64,000 nucleotides of DNA from Brevibacterium gallinarum (GCF_014836885.1 NZ_JACSPY010000009.1:52395-116394); one strand, 5' to 3'; counted from the stretch's first letter, positions 1-9,444 are shown. Program-made: numbers and translations. The notes: a model not told the origin generated them from the sequence alone.

Positions 1-2
1 CT

Positions 3-92
3 GTGCTCATCGGCCGTGCCGATGCGCAGACCTATGAGTTCTTCGCCAAGCAGGCCGTCGAACAGGCCGGCCCGGAACAGGCCGGCCCGTAA
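3..92 (+). CDS. 3' end of an unidentified protein (partial)
   Basis: An open frame enters from the left edge and stops at TAA 90-92. The last 29 residues include GRADAQTYEFF and end in a doubled EQAGP, coded by a perfect 15-bp direct repeat (59-88). The tail is too short to assign a family. It converges on xseB, 60 bp away. Confidence 0.5.
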   Translation: MLIGRADAQTYEFFAKQAVEQAGPEQAGP

Positions 93-152
93 CAATCCGG
101 CCCACAGGGTTGACCAGCCAGCCTGAAGCCGCCCCCTGCTGAGGACCGGAGC

Positions 153-410
153 CTATCCTTCGGCCTTCTCCTCACGGGCGGCCTGCGCCTGTTCGAGCTT
201 CCTGCGGGCTCCATCGAGCCACGCCTGGCAGTGATCGGCCAGCGCTTCGCCGCGCTCCCACAGCCGCAGCGACTCCTCCAACGGCAGGTTCCCCGCCTCC
301 AGCGAGCGCACGGTGGAGACGAGCTCTTCGCGCGCCTGCTCATAGGACAGCCCCGACACGTCGAGGTGTTCGGCGGTGGGCTCTGCGGTGGTCGTGTTCT
401 TCTCAGCCAT
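153..410 (-). CDS. xseB: exodeoxyribonuclease VII small subunit
   Basis: The 85-residue protein fits the short helical XseB family, several copies of which wrap the large subunit of the nuclease that degrades single-stranded DNA from both ends. The typical core is visible: SYEQAREELV, LEAGNLPLEESLRLWERGE and a helical C-terminus (ARRKLEQAQAA). The ATG has AAGGA 5 nt upstream. It lies 62 bp downstream of xseA on the same strand and is almost certainly co-transcribed with it. Confidence 0.93.
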   Translation of the reverse strand: MAEKNTTTAEPTAEHLDVSGLSYEQAREELVSTVRSLEAGNLPLEESLRLWERGEALADHCQAWLDGARRKLEQAQAAREEKAEG

Positions 411-472
411 TACGGTCCTTTCGGAATGCTTCGTCAGTCAGTCGGGGAGCGGTCTGCCGCACCGGGGTGGTC

Positions 473-1777
473 TCAGTCGAGGGTGTCGGGCCCGGGTGCG
501 TCTGGGTGGATGGTGGTGACGTCGGCGTCGAAGCGGCCGCGGGCCAGGCGCACATGGACACCGTCACCGGTGGAGAGCTCTGCGGCGTCGCGGACGGCTG
601 ATCCGTCTGCTGTCTGTACGACGGCGTAGCCGCGCTCCAGGGTGCTCAGCGGGGACAGCGCGCGCACCTGGGCGCGCAGGTGCTCAACGTGGGCAGCACC
701 CTGGGTCAGGGCGCTGCGCTGTGCCTGGCGGGCGCGGGTGATGAGGGTGGCAAGCTCGTCTTCGCGGGCGCTCACCATCGTCATCGGCTGGGCCATGACC
801 GGCCGGGAGCGGACACTGTCGAGCCCTGCCTGCTCGCTGCGCAGCAGGCGGTCGAGCGCGCCGTCGAGGCTGGCGCGCGCCTGGAGTAAGTCCATGCGCT
901 CTTCGTGGATATCGGGCACCAGGCGCTTGGCCGCGTCGGTCGGGGTGGAGGCGCGCAGATCGGCGACATCGTCGAGGATCGGCCGGTCGGCCTCATGCCC
1001 GATCGCGGAGACCACCGGGGTGCGGGCGGCGAACACGGCGCGGATGAGCGACTCGTTCGAAAACGGCAGCAGATCCTCCAGGCTGCCGCCGCCGCGGGCG
1101 ATGACGATGACATCGACAGCCGGATCAGCATCGAGCTCAGCCAGGGCGGCACGCACCTGCGGGACCGCATCCGGGCCCTGGACTGCGGTGTTGCGGATCT
1201 CGAACTCGGCAGCCGGCCAGCGCAGGTGGGCGTTGCGCACCACGTCCTTCTCCGCATCGGAGTTCCGGCCGGTGATGAGCCCGATCCGGTTCGGCAGGAA
1301 CGGCAACGGCTGCTTGAGATCCGGGTCGAAGAGCCCCTCCTCAGCCAGGGTGCGGCGCAGCTTCTCCAACCGGGCGAGCAGCTCACCGAGGCCGACGGGC
1401 CTGATGTCATTGGCGCGCATCATCATCCGTCCGGCCTTGAGCCAGAAGTCGGCCTTGACGTTGACGACGACACGCGAGCCCTCGCTCAGGGGTGTCTCGA
1501 CCCGGTCGAGGACGTTGCTGAACACCTGGACCGGCAGCGACATCTCCTCATCGGTGTCGCGCAGGGTGAGGTAGCTGACCTTGCCGCGGCGGTTGAACTC
1601 GATGACCTGCGCCTCGATCCACACCGCCGACATCCGGTCGATGTAGCTCTTGATGTTGCGGCTGAGCAGGCTGAGCGGCCACGGGTTGTCCGGGGTCGTC
1701 TCGGCTGCCTTGCGCGGCAGCTCCTCGATCGGTTTCTGGCCGAGGGTGCCGGGGGTGCCGCTGATCCGCTGTGCCAC
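473..1777 (-). CDS. xseA: exodeoxyribonuclease VII large subunit
   Basis: The 434-residue protein is the catalytic subunit of cytoplasmic exonuclease VII. An N-terminal OB-fold (about residues 30-130, with [19 protein letters not shown]) is followed by the nuclease core with [33 protein letters not shown] and [27 protein letters not shown], all hallmarks of the family, then a coiled-coil and the C-terminal [12 protein letters not shown] chose the GTG at 1777 because AAGGAG lies 8 nt upstream; the frame stays open for 56 more codons but those are not family-like. It is divergent from ispH. Confidence 0.94.
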   Translation of the reverse strand: MAQRISGTPGTLGQKPIEELPRKAAETTPDNPWPLSLLSRNIKSYIDRMSAVWIEAQVIEFNRRGKVSYLTLRDTDEEMSLPVQVFSNVLDRVETPLSEGSRVVVNVKADFWLKAGRMMMRANDIRPVGLGELLARLEKLRRTLAEEGLFDPDLKQPLPFLPNRIGLITGRNSDAEKDVVRNAHLRWPAAEFEIRNTAVQGPDAVPQVRAALAELDADPAVDVIVIARGGGSLEDLLPFSNESLIRAVFAARTPVVSAIGHEADRPILDDVADLRASTPTDAAKRLVPDIHEERMDLLQARASLDGALDRLLRSEQAGLDSVRSRPVMAQPMTMVSAREDELATLITRARQAQRSALTQGAAHVEHLRAQVRALSPLSTLERGYAVVQTADGSAVRDAAELSTGDGVHVRLARGRFDADVTTIHPDAPGPDTLD

Positions 1778-1895
1778 GCCGGGACTCCTTCCATGTACTG
1801 CTGTGCAGTCTAACGGGAGGGACAGACACCGCCGCCGGTGCAGCACAGCGTGGCCTTTGTGGTGGTGTTCAGCCAAGCCGCCTACCATGGGAGAC

Positions 1896-2975
1896 GTGAC
1901 TACTGCAGTGAATCTCCCGGTCCCGTCCGTTCCTCGTGTGCGCAAGGATCCGTCTGAGATCCGCCAGCCGGCAGGCGAGAAGAAGGTGCTGCTGGCCGCC
2001 CCGCGCGGCTACTGCGCCGGCGTCGATCGCGCCGTCATCGCCGTCGAACGCGCCCTCGAGCACTACGGCGCCCCGATCTACGTGCGCAAGGAGATCGTGC
2101 ACAACCGCCACGTCGTCGACACGCTCGCCGAACGCGGTGCGATCTTCGTTGACGAGACCTCCGAGGTGCCCGAGGGCGCGCGCGTCGTGTTCTCCGCTCA
2201 CGGCGTGTCCCCGCAGGTCCACGCTGAGGCCGCCGAACGCAGCCTCGACACCATCGATGCGACCTGCCCACTGGTGACCAAGGTCCACCGCGAGGCGATC
2301 CGGTTCGCCCGCGACGGCTACTCGATCCTGCTCGTCGGCCACGCCGGGCACGAAGAGGTCGAGGGCACGATGGGTGAGGCACCTGATCACATCACCCTCA
2401 TCCAGAATCCCGAGGAGGCCCGCACCCTCGACATCCCAGAATCGGACAAGATGGTGTGGATCTCGCAGACCACGCTCAGCGTCGACGAGACGATGGAGAC
2501 CGTCGACATCCTCAAGAAGCGCTTCCCGCAGCTCATCGCGCCCCCGAGCGACGACATCTGCTACGCCACCCAGAACCGCCAGGTCGCGGTCAAGAAGATC
2601 GCCCCGGACGCCGACCTCGTCATCGTCGTCGGCTCAGCGAACTCCTCGAACTCCGTGCGCCTCGTCGAGGTCGCCCTCGAACACGGCGCGAAGGCCGCCC
2701 ACCGCGTCGACTTCGCCCGCGAGGTCGACGAGGAGTGGTTCAACGACGTCGCCACCGTCGGTGTCACCTCCGGCGCCTCGGTGCCCGAGACGCTTGTCGA
2801 GGACGTGCTCAAGCTCCTGGCCGAATACGGCTACGGCGAGGTCGACGAGGTCCGCACCGCAGAGGAGGACCTGATGTTCTCGCTGCCGCGCGAGCTGCGC
2901 AAGGACCTCAAGGCCGCCGGCCAGAAGACCTCGAACAAGCGCGACGGCGCCAACCGCGAACACGAGATCGTCTGA
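1896..2975 (+). CDS. ispH: 4-hydroxy-3-methylbut-2-enyl diphosphate reductase
   Basis: IspH (LytB) is the last enzyme of the MEP isoprenoid pathway; it reduces HMBPP to IPP and DMAPP with a [4Fe-4S] cluster. The three cluster cysteines are visible in [21 protein letters not shown] and the C of [20 protein letters not shown] and [10 protein letters not shown] are also typical. The protein has about 359 residues including a 30-residue N-terminal extension common in actinobacteria. No Shine-Dalgarno is present. TACCAT (1883-1888) sits 7 nt before the GTG at 1896, so a leaderless start is likely; an ATG at 1887 overlaps the -10 box and is the alternative. Confidence 0.95.
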   Translation: MTTAVNLPVPSVPRVRKDPSEIRQPAGEKKVLLAAPRGYCAGVDRAVIAVERALEHYGAPIYVRKEIVHNRHVVDTLAERGAIFVDETSEVPEGARVVFSAHGVSPQVHAEAAERSLDTIDATCPLVTKVHREAIRFARDGYSILLVGHAGHEEVEGTMGEAPDHITLIQNPEEARTLDIPESDKMVWISQTTLSVDETMETVDILKKRFPQLIAPPSDDICYATQNRQVAVKKIAPDADLVIVVGSANSSNSVRLVEVALEHGAKAAHRVDFAREVDEEWFNDVATVGVTSGASVPETLVEDVLKLLAEYGYGEVDEVRTAEEDLMFSLPRELRKDLKAAGQKTSNKRDGANREHEIV

Positions 2976-3038
2976 GGTTTCAGCCGCCCGGCAGGGCAGC
3001 TCTACCCAGGCAGTCGGGCTCAGCTGAGGCAGCCGGGC

Positions 3039-4145
3039 TCAGCCGAGATAGTCGGGCAGGAAGATCCCGACGAGGATGAGCAGCGCGCCGATGAACGCGA
3101 ACACAGCCGCCGAGGCGGCCAGCCCCCTGCCTGAAGAGCGCTGCTGCGTGCTCGCTCGCGGGTGACCGATCGCGGTGTGCGGATGCGCGTCCGCGCCGCC
3201 GTGAGCCGCACCGCCCGGCGGCGAGCCGGGCGCCGGTGGGCCCGAGGCCGCACGCCGGTCATCGACGCGCGTCGGATCCGCCTGTGGGACGAGCGCCAGC
3301 GTCGGCGCCGGATCCTGTGGCAGCGCCTTAGAGCTGATGACGCGCTGCGGATGCCACGGGGTGCCGTCGGCAAAGTGGAACGGCCCGCGCAGACCGAGCC
3401 GACTGAGCGCCGCTGCGGCTGTCTCCGGGGTCGGGCGCTGACGGGCGTCGGCGGCCGTGAGGTCATCGAGCAGGTGCACCAGTCCTGAGGCGAGCGGATC
3501 GGCGGAGGTGCGCACCGCCTCGGCGGCGGCCTCGTCGTCGAGACCGAGCATTCGCTTGCCGATCTGCCCGGCCGCCCACACGTCCTGAGCCGGAGAGATG
3601 TCACCGCCCATCATGATCTCCGGGGCGACGAAGCCAGGCGTACCGTGGACGATGCCCGAATGGGTCAGGCGCGGGGCGTTGGTGTCGACGGCGATGCCGA
3701 AGTCGGCGACGAGCAGGTGCACATCGGGTTGTTCAGCGTCGATCATGGTGTTGGCCGGTTTGATGTCCCGGTGGATCCAGCCGGCGACATGCACCGCGGT
3801 GAGCCCGGAGAGGATCTGGCGCATCGCCTCGGCGGTGGCGGCTGCCGAGAACCGGCGGCCGGCGCGCAGCAGACCGGCCAGATCGCCGCCGGTGACCAGC
3901 GGCATCGCGATGACGACGTGGGCATCCTCGGCCGCCCACGCATAGGGGGCGAGCACATGCGGATGGTTGAGGCGCACCGTGTTCTCGCGGACGAAGCGCA
4001 GCAGATCAGCCGAATCGCGCTGGCGCAGCACCTTCGCCGCGCACAGGTTCCCGAAACGCTCATCGCGGGCGATCCACACCGTGCCCGAACCGCCGCTGGC
4101 AATCGGGTCGAGCAGCGTGAAGCGGCCTGCGATAGTGTCACTCAT
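3039..4145 (-). CDS. membrane-anchored Ser/Thr protein kinase
   Basis: A 368-residue Hanks-type kinase. Residues 8-260 form the catalytic domain: glycine loop ASGGSGTVW, lysine in CAAKVLR, HRDIKPANT catalytic loop, ADFGIAV and GTPGFVAPE. A Pro/Ala-rich linker follows, then one C-terminal membrane segment (VFAFIGALLILVGIFLP), leaving the kinase in the cytoplasm with almost nothing outside; there are no PASTA repeats. The start at 4145 is leaderless-like, with TACAGT 7 nt upstream. It is divergent from the secreted protein at 4271-5620, which may be a partner; substrates cannot be inferred. Confidence 0.9.
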   Translation of the reverse strand: MSDTIAGRFTLLDPIASGGSGTVWIARDERFGNLCAAKVLRQRDSADLLRFVRENTVRLNHPHVLAPYAWAAEDAHVVIAMPLVTGGDLAGLLRAGRRFSAAATAEAMRQILSGLTAVHVAGWIHRDIKPANTMIDAEQPDVHLLVADFGIAVDTNAPRLTHSGIVHGTPGFVAPEIMMGGDISPAQDVWAAGQIGKRMLGLDDEAAAEAVRTSADPLASGLVHLLDDLTAADARQRPTPETAAAALSRLGLRGPFHFADGTPWHPQRVISSKALPQDPAPTLALVPQADPTRVDDRRAASGPPAPGSPPGGAAHGGADAHPHTAIGHPRASTQQRSSGRGLAASAAVFAFIGALLILVGIFLPDYLG

Positions 4146-4185
4146 GGTGCCTACTGTAGCCAGAAGCCGCAGACACGAGCACCTG

Positions 4186-4236
4186 GAAACCGCCCAGTGC
4201 GCACGGCACCGAAACCGCCCCGGTGCGCACGGCACC
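4186..4236. repeat. 25/26-bp tandem direct repeat between divergent genes
   Basis: Two adjacent copies beginning GAAACCGCCC and ending GTGCGCACGGCACC run 4186-4210 and 4211-4236, followed by a further GAAAC. They lie just upstream of the kinase promoter and in the leader of the secreted-protein gene. Function unknown; a regulator site is possible. Confidence 0.75.
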
Positions 4237-4270
4237 GAAACTCACGGGCACGGAGAGGGGGGGGAAGGCG

Positions 4271-5620
4271 ATGACAGCGATCACGCCGCTGCGTCGGCTG
4301 CCGGCTGCGCTCACCAGCTGCAGCCTTGCCACCGCCCTCACCGCCGCGCTCTCGCTGACCGTCCTGACAGCCGGCGGCACGCCCGGTGCAGCCGCCGAGT
4401 CACCGCCTGCCGGCCGGCCCGCGGCAGGGACCGAGGTGCGCGGGGGCAGCAGCGTCGATGACGCTGCGACGATCGAACCGGGCAGCTACGCCGACGACAT
4501 CGACTACGAAGACGTGGAGATCGGGCAGAGCCGGACACCGCAGACCTACCGGATCACGCTCGACGACGGCGAGCTCGGTTACCTCTCCGCCAGCCTCATC
4601 ACCCCGCTCGAACAGGAGAAAGACTCCATCGGCGCGGCCGCACTCGAACTCACCATCGCCTCCCCGGCCGATGCCTCCTGTGAGATCAGCGCCACCGGCC
4701 GGGTCTCCTCCAGTGACCCGGGACCGGTGATGGTCTCGGCGAACACCGGGGTGCTCGATGGCAACAATCCCAACGACTCCTGCTTCCAGCGCGGGGGCAG
4801 CTTCATCGTCTCCGTGATCTGGAATGAGACCTATGAGCAGCTGCCGGCGCAGCTGCCGCTTGAGCTGCAGTTCGTGCGCCAGGCCCCGGCCGCATGGTCG
4901 CAGCTCCCGGTGCCCGTCGAAGACCCGCCGGCTGCTGAGTTCCTCCCCGAATCGCTGGCAGAGACCGAGACGCTCACCGGCGGTACCACCGTCAATGCGG
5001 CCACACGCCTGAGGGACCCGGCCGCTGATGTTGAGGTGCGCACAGGGGTGCGGCACTTCTTCCGTGTCCCCGTCGACGCCGGCCAGCAGCTGAGTGTGCG
5101 CGCCCGTACCTCGGGACCAGCCGATCACCGGCTGACGCTTGCGGTCCTCGACCCGAACCTGCGGCCGGTGGCGATCCGGCGGCCCGGTGAGGAGGGTGCG
5201 CCGAGCTCCGATATGGCAGACGCCAGCGGCTCCGACGGTGAGACCAGTATCGCGATCGACGATGCTGGCGCGACGACGGCGCTCACGACCCGCTACCCGG
5301 TGAATCCGCGCAACGCATTCGTCAGCTTCGAGGAGGCGCACTCCTCGTCGATCGCAGGCGACTACTACATTGCAGTGCTCATCGAACCGCCTTTCGTCGG
5401 CGAGGCGGATACCGGCACCCAGCGGGTGCGGCTGTCCTGGGAGACGACCGGGGAGACGCTGGAGGCCGCTCCCGAGGTGGAGGGCGCTGGGGCCGTCCCG
5501 GAACTGTTCGGCATGGAAGCCGGCCGCCTGGTGCGCGTCGGCGGGCTCGGCTTAGGCGCGGTGTTCCTCGGCATTGCCGGGCTGCTCGCGGTCCTGGCGA
5601 TCCGCCGCTCACGACGCTGA
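4271..5620 (+). CDS. secreted protein with C-terminal membrane anchor, function unknown
   Basis: A 449-residue protein with a signal peptide (hydrophobic LATALTAALSLTVLTAGG, likely cleavage after GAAA), a long extracytoplasmic region and a C-terminal membrane helix (LGAVFLGIAGLLAVLAI) followed by RRSRR. The ectodomain repeats phrases such as YRITLDDGELGYL and HFFRVPVDAGQQLSV, which look like two related beta-sandwich modules, and has two cysteines (CEIS, CFQR) about 40 residues apart that could pair. I do not recognise a named family. The ATG at 4271 follows a very G-rich GGAGAGGGGGGG leader. It is divergent from the kinase and ends 12 bp inside the end of rmuC. Confidence 0.75.
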   Translation: MTAITPLRRLPAALTSCSLATALTAALSLTVLTAGGTPGAAAESPPAGRPAAGTEVRGGSSVDDAATIEPGSYADDIDYEDVEIGQSRTPQTYRITLDDGELGYLSASLITPLEQEKDSIGAAALELTIASPADASCEISATGRVSSSDPGPVMVSANTGVLDGNNPNDSCFQRGGSFIVSVIWNETYEQLPAQLPLELQFVRQAPAAWSQLPVPVEDPPAAEFLPESLAETETLTGGTTVNAATRLRDPAADVEVRTGVRHFFRVPVDAGQQLSVRARTSGPADHRLTLAVLDPNLRPVAIRRPGEEGAPSSDMADASGSDGETSIAIDDAGATTALTTRYPVNPRNAFVSFEEAHSSSIAGDYYIAVLIEPPFVGEADTGTQRVRLSWETTGETLEAAPEVEGAGAVPELFGMEAGRLVRVGGLGLGAVFLGIAGLLAVLAIRRSRR

Positions 5621-6790
5621 ACGAGTACTCGGCTGACTGGACCGCGGCTGTCTGCCCGCTGCGGGCTGATCCGGCGTCTGCCGGTCTGCCGGCTGCTGGA
5701 GCTCCGGTGCGGTGAGGCCGCGGGCATGTGCGTCGAGCGGTTCGGCGATGGGGATTTCGGTCGAGCCTGCCCCCATGTCGGTCAGCCGCCGCGCGGTGAC
5801 GAGCAGGCGGCTTTCGACGGAGCCGACGAACCGGTTGTAGTCCTCCACACTGCGGTTCATCGACTTGCCCAGCTGCACGAGATGGCCGGCCATCGTGCCG
5901 ATGCGCCCGTGCAGCTCCTGGGCTGTGGCCAGCAGCTCACGGGCTGAGCGGGCGAGCTCGTACTGCCGCCAGCCCAAAGCGACTGTGCGCAGCAGTGCGA
6001 CGAGGGTGGCCGGGGAGGCGGGGATGACATTGACGGCAAAGGCCTCCTCGAACAGCCGCGGATCCTCCTGCAGCGCAGCCGAGAGCGCACCCTCATTCGG
6101 CACGAAGCACACAACGAAGTCCGGCGTCTGCTCGAAGGCGTTCCAGTATGCCTTCGACGCCAATGTGCGGACGTGGGAGCGCAGCCGCCCGGCCGGACCG
6201 GATCCATTGCCAGAACCGGTGTCCTGACCGAGGTCGAGCGGGGCCTTGGCGTCGACGACGATCTGCCGGTCACCGGGCAGGTGCACCACCATATCCGGGC
6301 GCAGCCGCTCGCCGCTGCGTCCCTGGACGGTCACCTGCACGTCGAAGTCAACGTGATCGAGCATCCCGGCGGCCTCAACCACGCGCTTGAGCTGCAGCTC
6401 ACCCCACGACCCGCGGGTGCCCGAGGCGTTGAGGGCGGCCACGAGGTTCGACGTCGAGGCCTGCAGCTGCGCATCGACCTGGCTCATGTGCCCGAGCCGG
6501 GCATCGAGACGGGCGAACTGGTCGGTGCGCTCGCGTTCGAAGCCGGTGACATCGGCATGCAGCCGATTCACCTGCGCAGCCAGGGGGCCCATGAGCGCAG
6601 CCAGCTCATGGGTCATCCCGGCATCGGCTTCGAGCGCCTGGAGGCGCTCGGCATGCAGCCGCTCGGCCGTCTGCGCCTGGGCGAGATCGGCCGCCGTGCG
6701 GGAGCGGGCGACTGCGATGCCGATGAAGAAGCCGGCTGCCGCACCGATGAGGAGGACGAGAAGGGTGATGACGATCGTGAGTGCATCCAT
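5609..6790 (-). CDS. rmuC: DNA recombination protein RmuC
   Basis: About 393 residues: an N-terminal membrane helix (IVITLLVLLIGAAAGFFIGI), a coiled-coil region, then the RmuC nuclease-like domain with GSWGELQLKRVVEAAGM, RPDMVVHLPGDRQIVVDAKAPL and DFVVCFVPNEGALSAAL. VVDAKAPL matches the PD-(D/E)XK-like core of the family, which limits inversions in E. coli. The ATG at 6790 is preferred; a TTG 12 nt upstream is possible. The tail overlaps the convergent secreted-protein gene by 12 bp. Confidence 0.92.
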   Translation of the reverse strand: MDALTIVITLLVLLIGAAAGFFIGIAVARSRTAADLAQAQTAERLHAERLQALEADAGMTHELAALMGPLAAQVNRLHADVTGFERERTDQFARLDARLGHMSQVDAQLQASTSNLVAALNASGTRGSWGELQLKRVVEAAGMLDHVDFDVQVTVQGRSGERLRPDMVVHLPGDRQIVVDAKAPLDLGQDTGSGNGSGPAGRLRSHVRTLASKAYWNAFEQTPDFVVCFVPNEGALSAALQEDPRLFEEAFAVNVIPASPATLVALLRTVALGWRQYELARSARELLATAQELHGRIGTMAGHLVQLGKSMNRSVEDYNRFVGSVESRLLVTARRLTDMGAGSTEIPIAEPLDAHARGLTAPELQQPADRQTPDQPAAGRQPRSSQPSTRSAS

Positions 6791-6910
6791 GCTCACAGTC
6801 AATCAGGAGGGACGGACAACGGGGCCCGGTCACGGCTGCCGGCCACCGCCTCGGGCGCGGAGGACCAGCCGGCATGCTGGCACCCAGGCCAGCGGCTACA
6901 CTGGGGGATC

Positions 6911-7996
6911 GTGGCTTTAACTATCGGAATCGTCGGACTGCCCAACGTCGGCAAGTCGACCATGTTCAACGCATTGACCAAGAACCAGGTGCTGGCAGCG
7001 AACTACCCGTTCGCGACGATCGAGCCGAACATCGGCGTCGTCGAACTGCCCGACGAGCGGCTGACCCGGCTGGCGGAGATCTTCGGATCCGGCAAGATCC
7101 TGCCGGCAACGGTGAACTTCGTCGACATCGCCGGCATCGTCCGCGGCGCCTCGGAAGGTGAGGGGCTGGGCAACCAGTTCCTGGCCAACATCCGCGAGGC
7201 CGACGCGATCTGCCAGGTGATCCGCGGATTCAGCGATTCCGACGTCGTCCACGTCGACGGCAAGGTCAACCCGGCCGATGACATCGACACGATCAACACC
7301 GAGCTCATCCTCGCTGACCTGCAGACCCTCGAACGGGCGCTGCCCCGGATCGAGAAGGAGGTCAAGCAGAAGCGCGCCGAACCCGAAGTGCTCGCCGCGA
7401 TGCAGGAGGCGCAGGGGATCCTGGAGGAAGGGCGCACGCTGTACCAGGCGATGCAGGCCGATGGGTTCGACGCCGCGCCGCTGCGCGAGCTGCAGCTCAT
7501 GACGACCAAGCCGTTCCTCTATGTCTTCAACGTCGATGACGATGTGCTGGCCGATGAGGCGAAGAAGGACGAGATGCGCGCACTGGTCGCCCCGGTCGAG
7601 GCGATCTTCCTCGATGCGAAGTTCGAGTCCGAGCTCGCTGAGCTCGACGATGAGGAAGCCGCAGAGATGCTCGAGATGAGCGGGCAGGACGAGGCGGGTC
7701 TCGACCAGCTGGCGCGTGTGGGCTTCAACACGCTCGGTCTGCAGACCTACCTGACTGCCGGGCCGAAGGAGGCGCGGGCCTGGACGATCCGCAAGGGCTG
7801 GACCGCGCCCGAGGCCGCCGGCGTCATCCACACCGACTTCCAGAAGGGCTTCATCAAGGCTGAGATCGTTTCCTTCGACGACCTCGACGCGCTCGGCTCC
7901 ATGGCCGAGGCACGTGCTGCCGGCAAGGTTCGCATGGAGGGCAAGGACTACGTCATGGTCGACGGGGATGTCGTGGAGTTCCGGTTTAACGTCTAA
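6911..7996 (+). CDS. ychF: redox-regulated ATPase/GTPase YchF (Obg family)
   Basis: 361 residues with the YchF G-domain at the N-terminus: GLPNVGKST (G1), VDIAGIVRGASEGEGLGNQFL (G3 and switch region), and the NVDD variant at G4 that gives the family its ATP preference. The C-terminal TGS domain is seen in LQTYLTAGPKEARAWTIRKG and ends DGDVVEFRFNV. The GTG start at 6911 is leaderless-like: TACACT (6897-6902) lies 8 nt upstream. This is the last clearly core gene before the accessory island. Confidence 0.95.
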   Translation: MALTIGIVGLPNVGKSTMFNALTKNQVLAANYPFATIEPNIGVVELPDERLTRLAEIFGSGKILPATVNFVDIAGIVRGASEGEGLGNQFLANIREADAICQVIRGFSDSDVVHVDGKVNPADDIDTINTELILADLQTLERALPRIEKEVKQKRAEPEVLAAMQEAQGILEEGRTLYQAMQADGFDAAPLRELQLMTTKPFLYVFNVDDDVLADEAKKDEMRALVAPVEAIFLDAKFESELAELDDEEAAEMLEMSGQDEAGLDQLARVGFNTLGLQTYLTAGPKEARAWTIRKGWTAPEAAGVIHTDFQKGFIKAEIVSFDDLDALGSMAEARAAGKVRMEGKDYVMVDGDVVEFRFNV

Positions 7997-8001
7997 CGTT
8001 A

Positions 8002-8036
8002 TTGACGTAGAGCGTTAAGCGTGGCACGCTGTAGGT
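8002..8036 (+). promoter_or_regulatory. promoter and possible operator of higBA-1
   Basis: TTGACG (8002-8007), a 17-nt spacer, and CACGCT (8025-8030) precede the GTG of higB by 6 nt, so the mRNA probably begins at the start codon. An inverted repeat TTAACG (7985-7990)/CGTTAA (8013-8018) spans the -35 region and is a candidate HigA operator. Confidence 0.6.
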
Positions 8037-8318
8037 GTGATCAGATCCTTCGCCGACAAGGCGACCGAGCGACTTTGGCATCGCGATAAGGTGCCGTCGG
8101 TCGATCCCCGTGTCCAGAAGGCAGCCATTCGAAAGCTGACGCAGATCCACGCCGCTCGATTCCTCGACTCGCTGCGTGTGCCACCTGGCAACAGGTTGGA
8201 GTCGCTTAAAGGCGACCGTATGGGACAGTACAGCATCCGTGTCAACGAACAGTGGCGAATCTGTTTCACCTGGTCAGAAGGAGGTGCAGAGAATGTCGAA
8301 CTCGTCGACTACCACTGA
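8037..8318 (+). CDS. higB: HigB/RelE-type toxin, copy 1
   Basis: 93 residues of the HigB (plasmid maintenance killer) family, ribosome-dependent mRNA interferases of the RelE/ParE fold. The family pattern is complete: N-terminal MIRSFADKATERLW, central RLESLKGDRMGQYSIRVNEQWRICF and terminal VELVDYH. The GTG start is leaderless-like. As usual for higBA, toxin precedes antitoxin and the two overlap (26 bp). A paralogue lies at 13625-13903. Confidence 0.93.
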   Translation: MIRSFADKATERLWHRDKVPSVDPRVQKAAIRKLTQIHAARFLDSLRVPPGNRLESLKGDRMGQYSIRVNEQWRICFTWSEGGAENVELVDYH

Positions 8319-8607
8319 GCGATGGGATCCCGTTCATCCAGGTGAGGTTCTCATGGAGGACTTCATCGAAGGGTTCGGGATCACGCAGAACAAGCTGGCT
8401 GTATCCATCGGCGTGCCACCACGCCGCATCAATGAGATAGTGCACGGCAAGCGTGCGATCACTGCTGACACGGCGTTGCGCCTTGGGCGGTACTTCGGGA
8501 TCGACCCGCAGTTTTGGCTCAACCTGCAGGCACACTATGAGCTGGAGCTAGCCCAGGAGCGAGTGTCTGAGCAGATTGCCGCAATCACTCCGCTGAAGGT
8601 CGCGTGA
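8293..8607 (+). CDS. higA: HigA antitoxin, copy 1
   Basis: 104-residue HTH-XRE antitoxin. HPGEVLMEDFIEG, ITQNKLAVSIGVPPRRINEIVHGKRAIT and ADTALRLGRYFG are the standard HigA motifs, with FWLNLQAHYELE after the HTH. It should bind HigB and repress its own promoter. It starts inside higB and its stop overlaps the next gene in a GTGA junction, indicating one transcript of three genes. Confidence 0.93.
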   Translation: MSNSSTTTERWDPVHPGEVLMEDFIEGFGITQNKLAVSIGVPPRRINEIVHGKRAITADTALRLGRYFGIDPQFWLNLQAHYELELAQERVSEQIAAITPLKVA

Positions 8608-9444
8608 GTGAGGAAGCCGTCATCGGGCGGCACCTGCTCTCGCTGCGTGATTGGGATTCCGAGGAACTCAAAGAGTTCTTTGCGCTAGCCGACCGATATG
8701 TGGCGGGGTCGGGCCCGCGATTCGACGCAGCGGCGGCCGTGTTCTTTCCGCCGTCGAGTCTGCGCACACGCGCCTCCTTCGAGCGCGGTGCCAGCCTCAT
8801 GGGGATCCAGCCGATTGGGTTTCCGCCGGAGTCCCTCGACAAGGCAGAAGACCTGACGGACGTCGCGGGGTATCTCGCGCAATGGGTCGACCTCGTAGTC
8901 GTGCGGTATCCTGACATCGGAGTGCTTGAAGGGCTGGCATCAGGGGATGCATTGCCAGTCATCAATGCGATGACGAACGTGAACCACCCCTGTGAAGTGA
9001 TGTCGGATCTCTACGCGCTCTCGCGCGATGCCGACATCGCACAGTTGCGGTACCTGTTCGTGGGCGCTGATGGAAACATCGCCGGAGCGTGGTGGGAAGC
9101 AGCCCAGGCATTCGGCCTCGACCATGAGGCAGAGCTGCCCCGCTGATCTGCGCGTCCCCGGCATGCCCTGGGAAGGGAACCTGCGTCGTGCGATGCTGAC
9201 GGCTGACGTGGTGATCACGGATGGTCCGGGTCCTCACGCCGAGGCGCTCGTGCCATATCGTGTGACAGCCGAGCTGCTTGATACGGCTCCGCGGGGAGTG
9301 CGGTTGGTGCCGTGCCCTCCGTTTGTGCGAGGGCGAGAGGTCAGTGCCGATGCCGTTGTGCACAGCCCCTTTGTCGGCTACGAGTTCAAGCGTTTTCTCA
9401 TGCCCGTTCAACAAGCTGTGATGGCTCGAGCGTTGATGAGCTGA
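8604..9444 (+). pseudogene. ornithine/aspartate carbamoyltransferase family gene, frameshifted
   Basis: The first part (8604 to about 9122) encodes the carbamoyl-phosphate half: SSLRTRASFERGA corresponds to the SxRTR motif and NHPCEVMSD to the HPxQ region, here HPCE. That frame stops at 9146. The substrate-binding half continues in the next frame (CPADLRVPGMPWEGNLRRA, ITDGPGPH, FVGYEFKRFLMPVQQAVM) to 9444. Removing one base near 9122, after GLD and before MRQSCP, restores a continuous protein of about 279 residues. It is translationally coupled to higA (GTGA). Either a recent pseudogene or a sequencing error; the HPCE variant argues against a housekeeping OTC. Confidence 0.8.

Noticed and set aside
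4186..4236. CRISPR array
   Set aside because: Only two adjacent repeat copies with no spacers, and no cas genes in the window.
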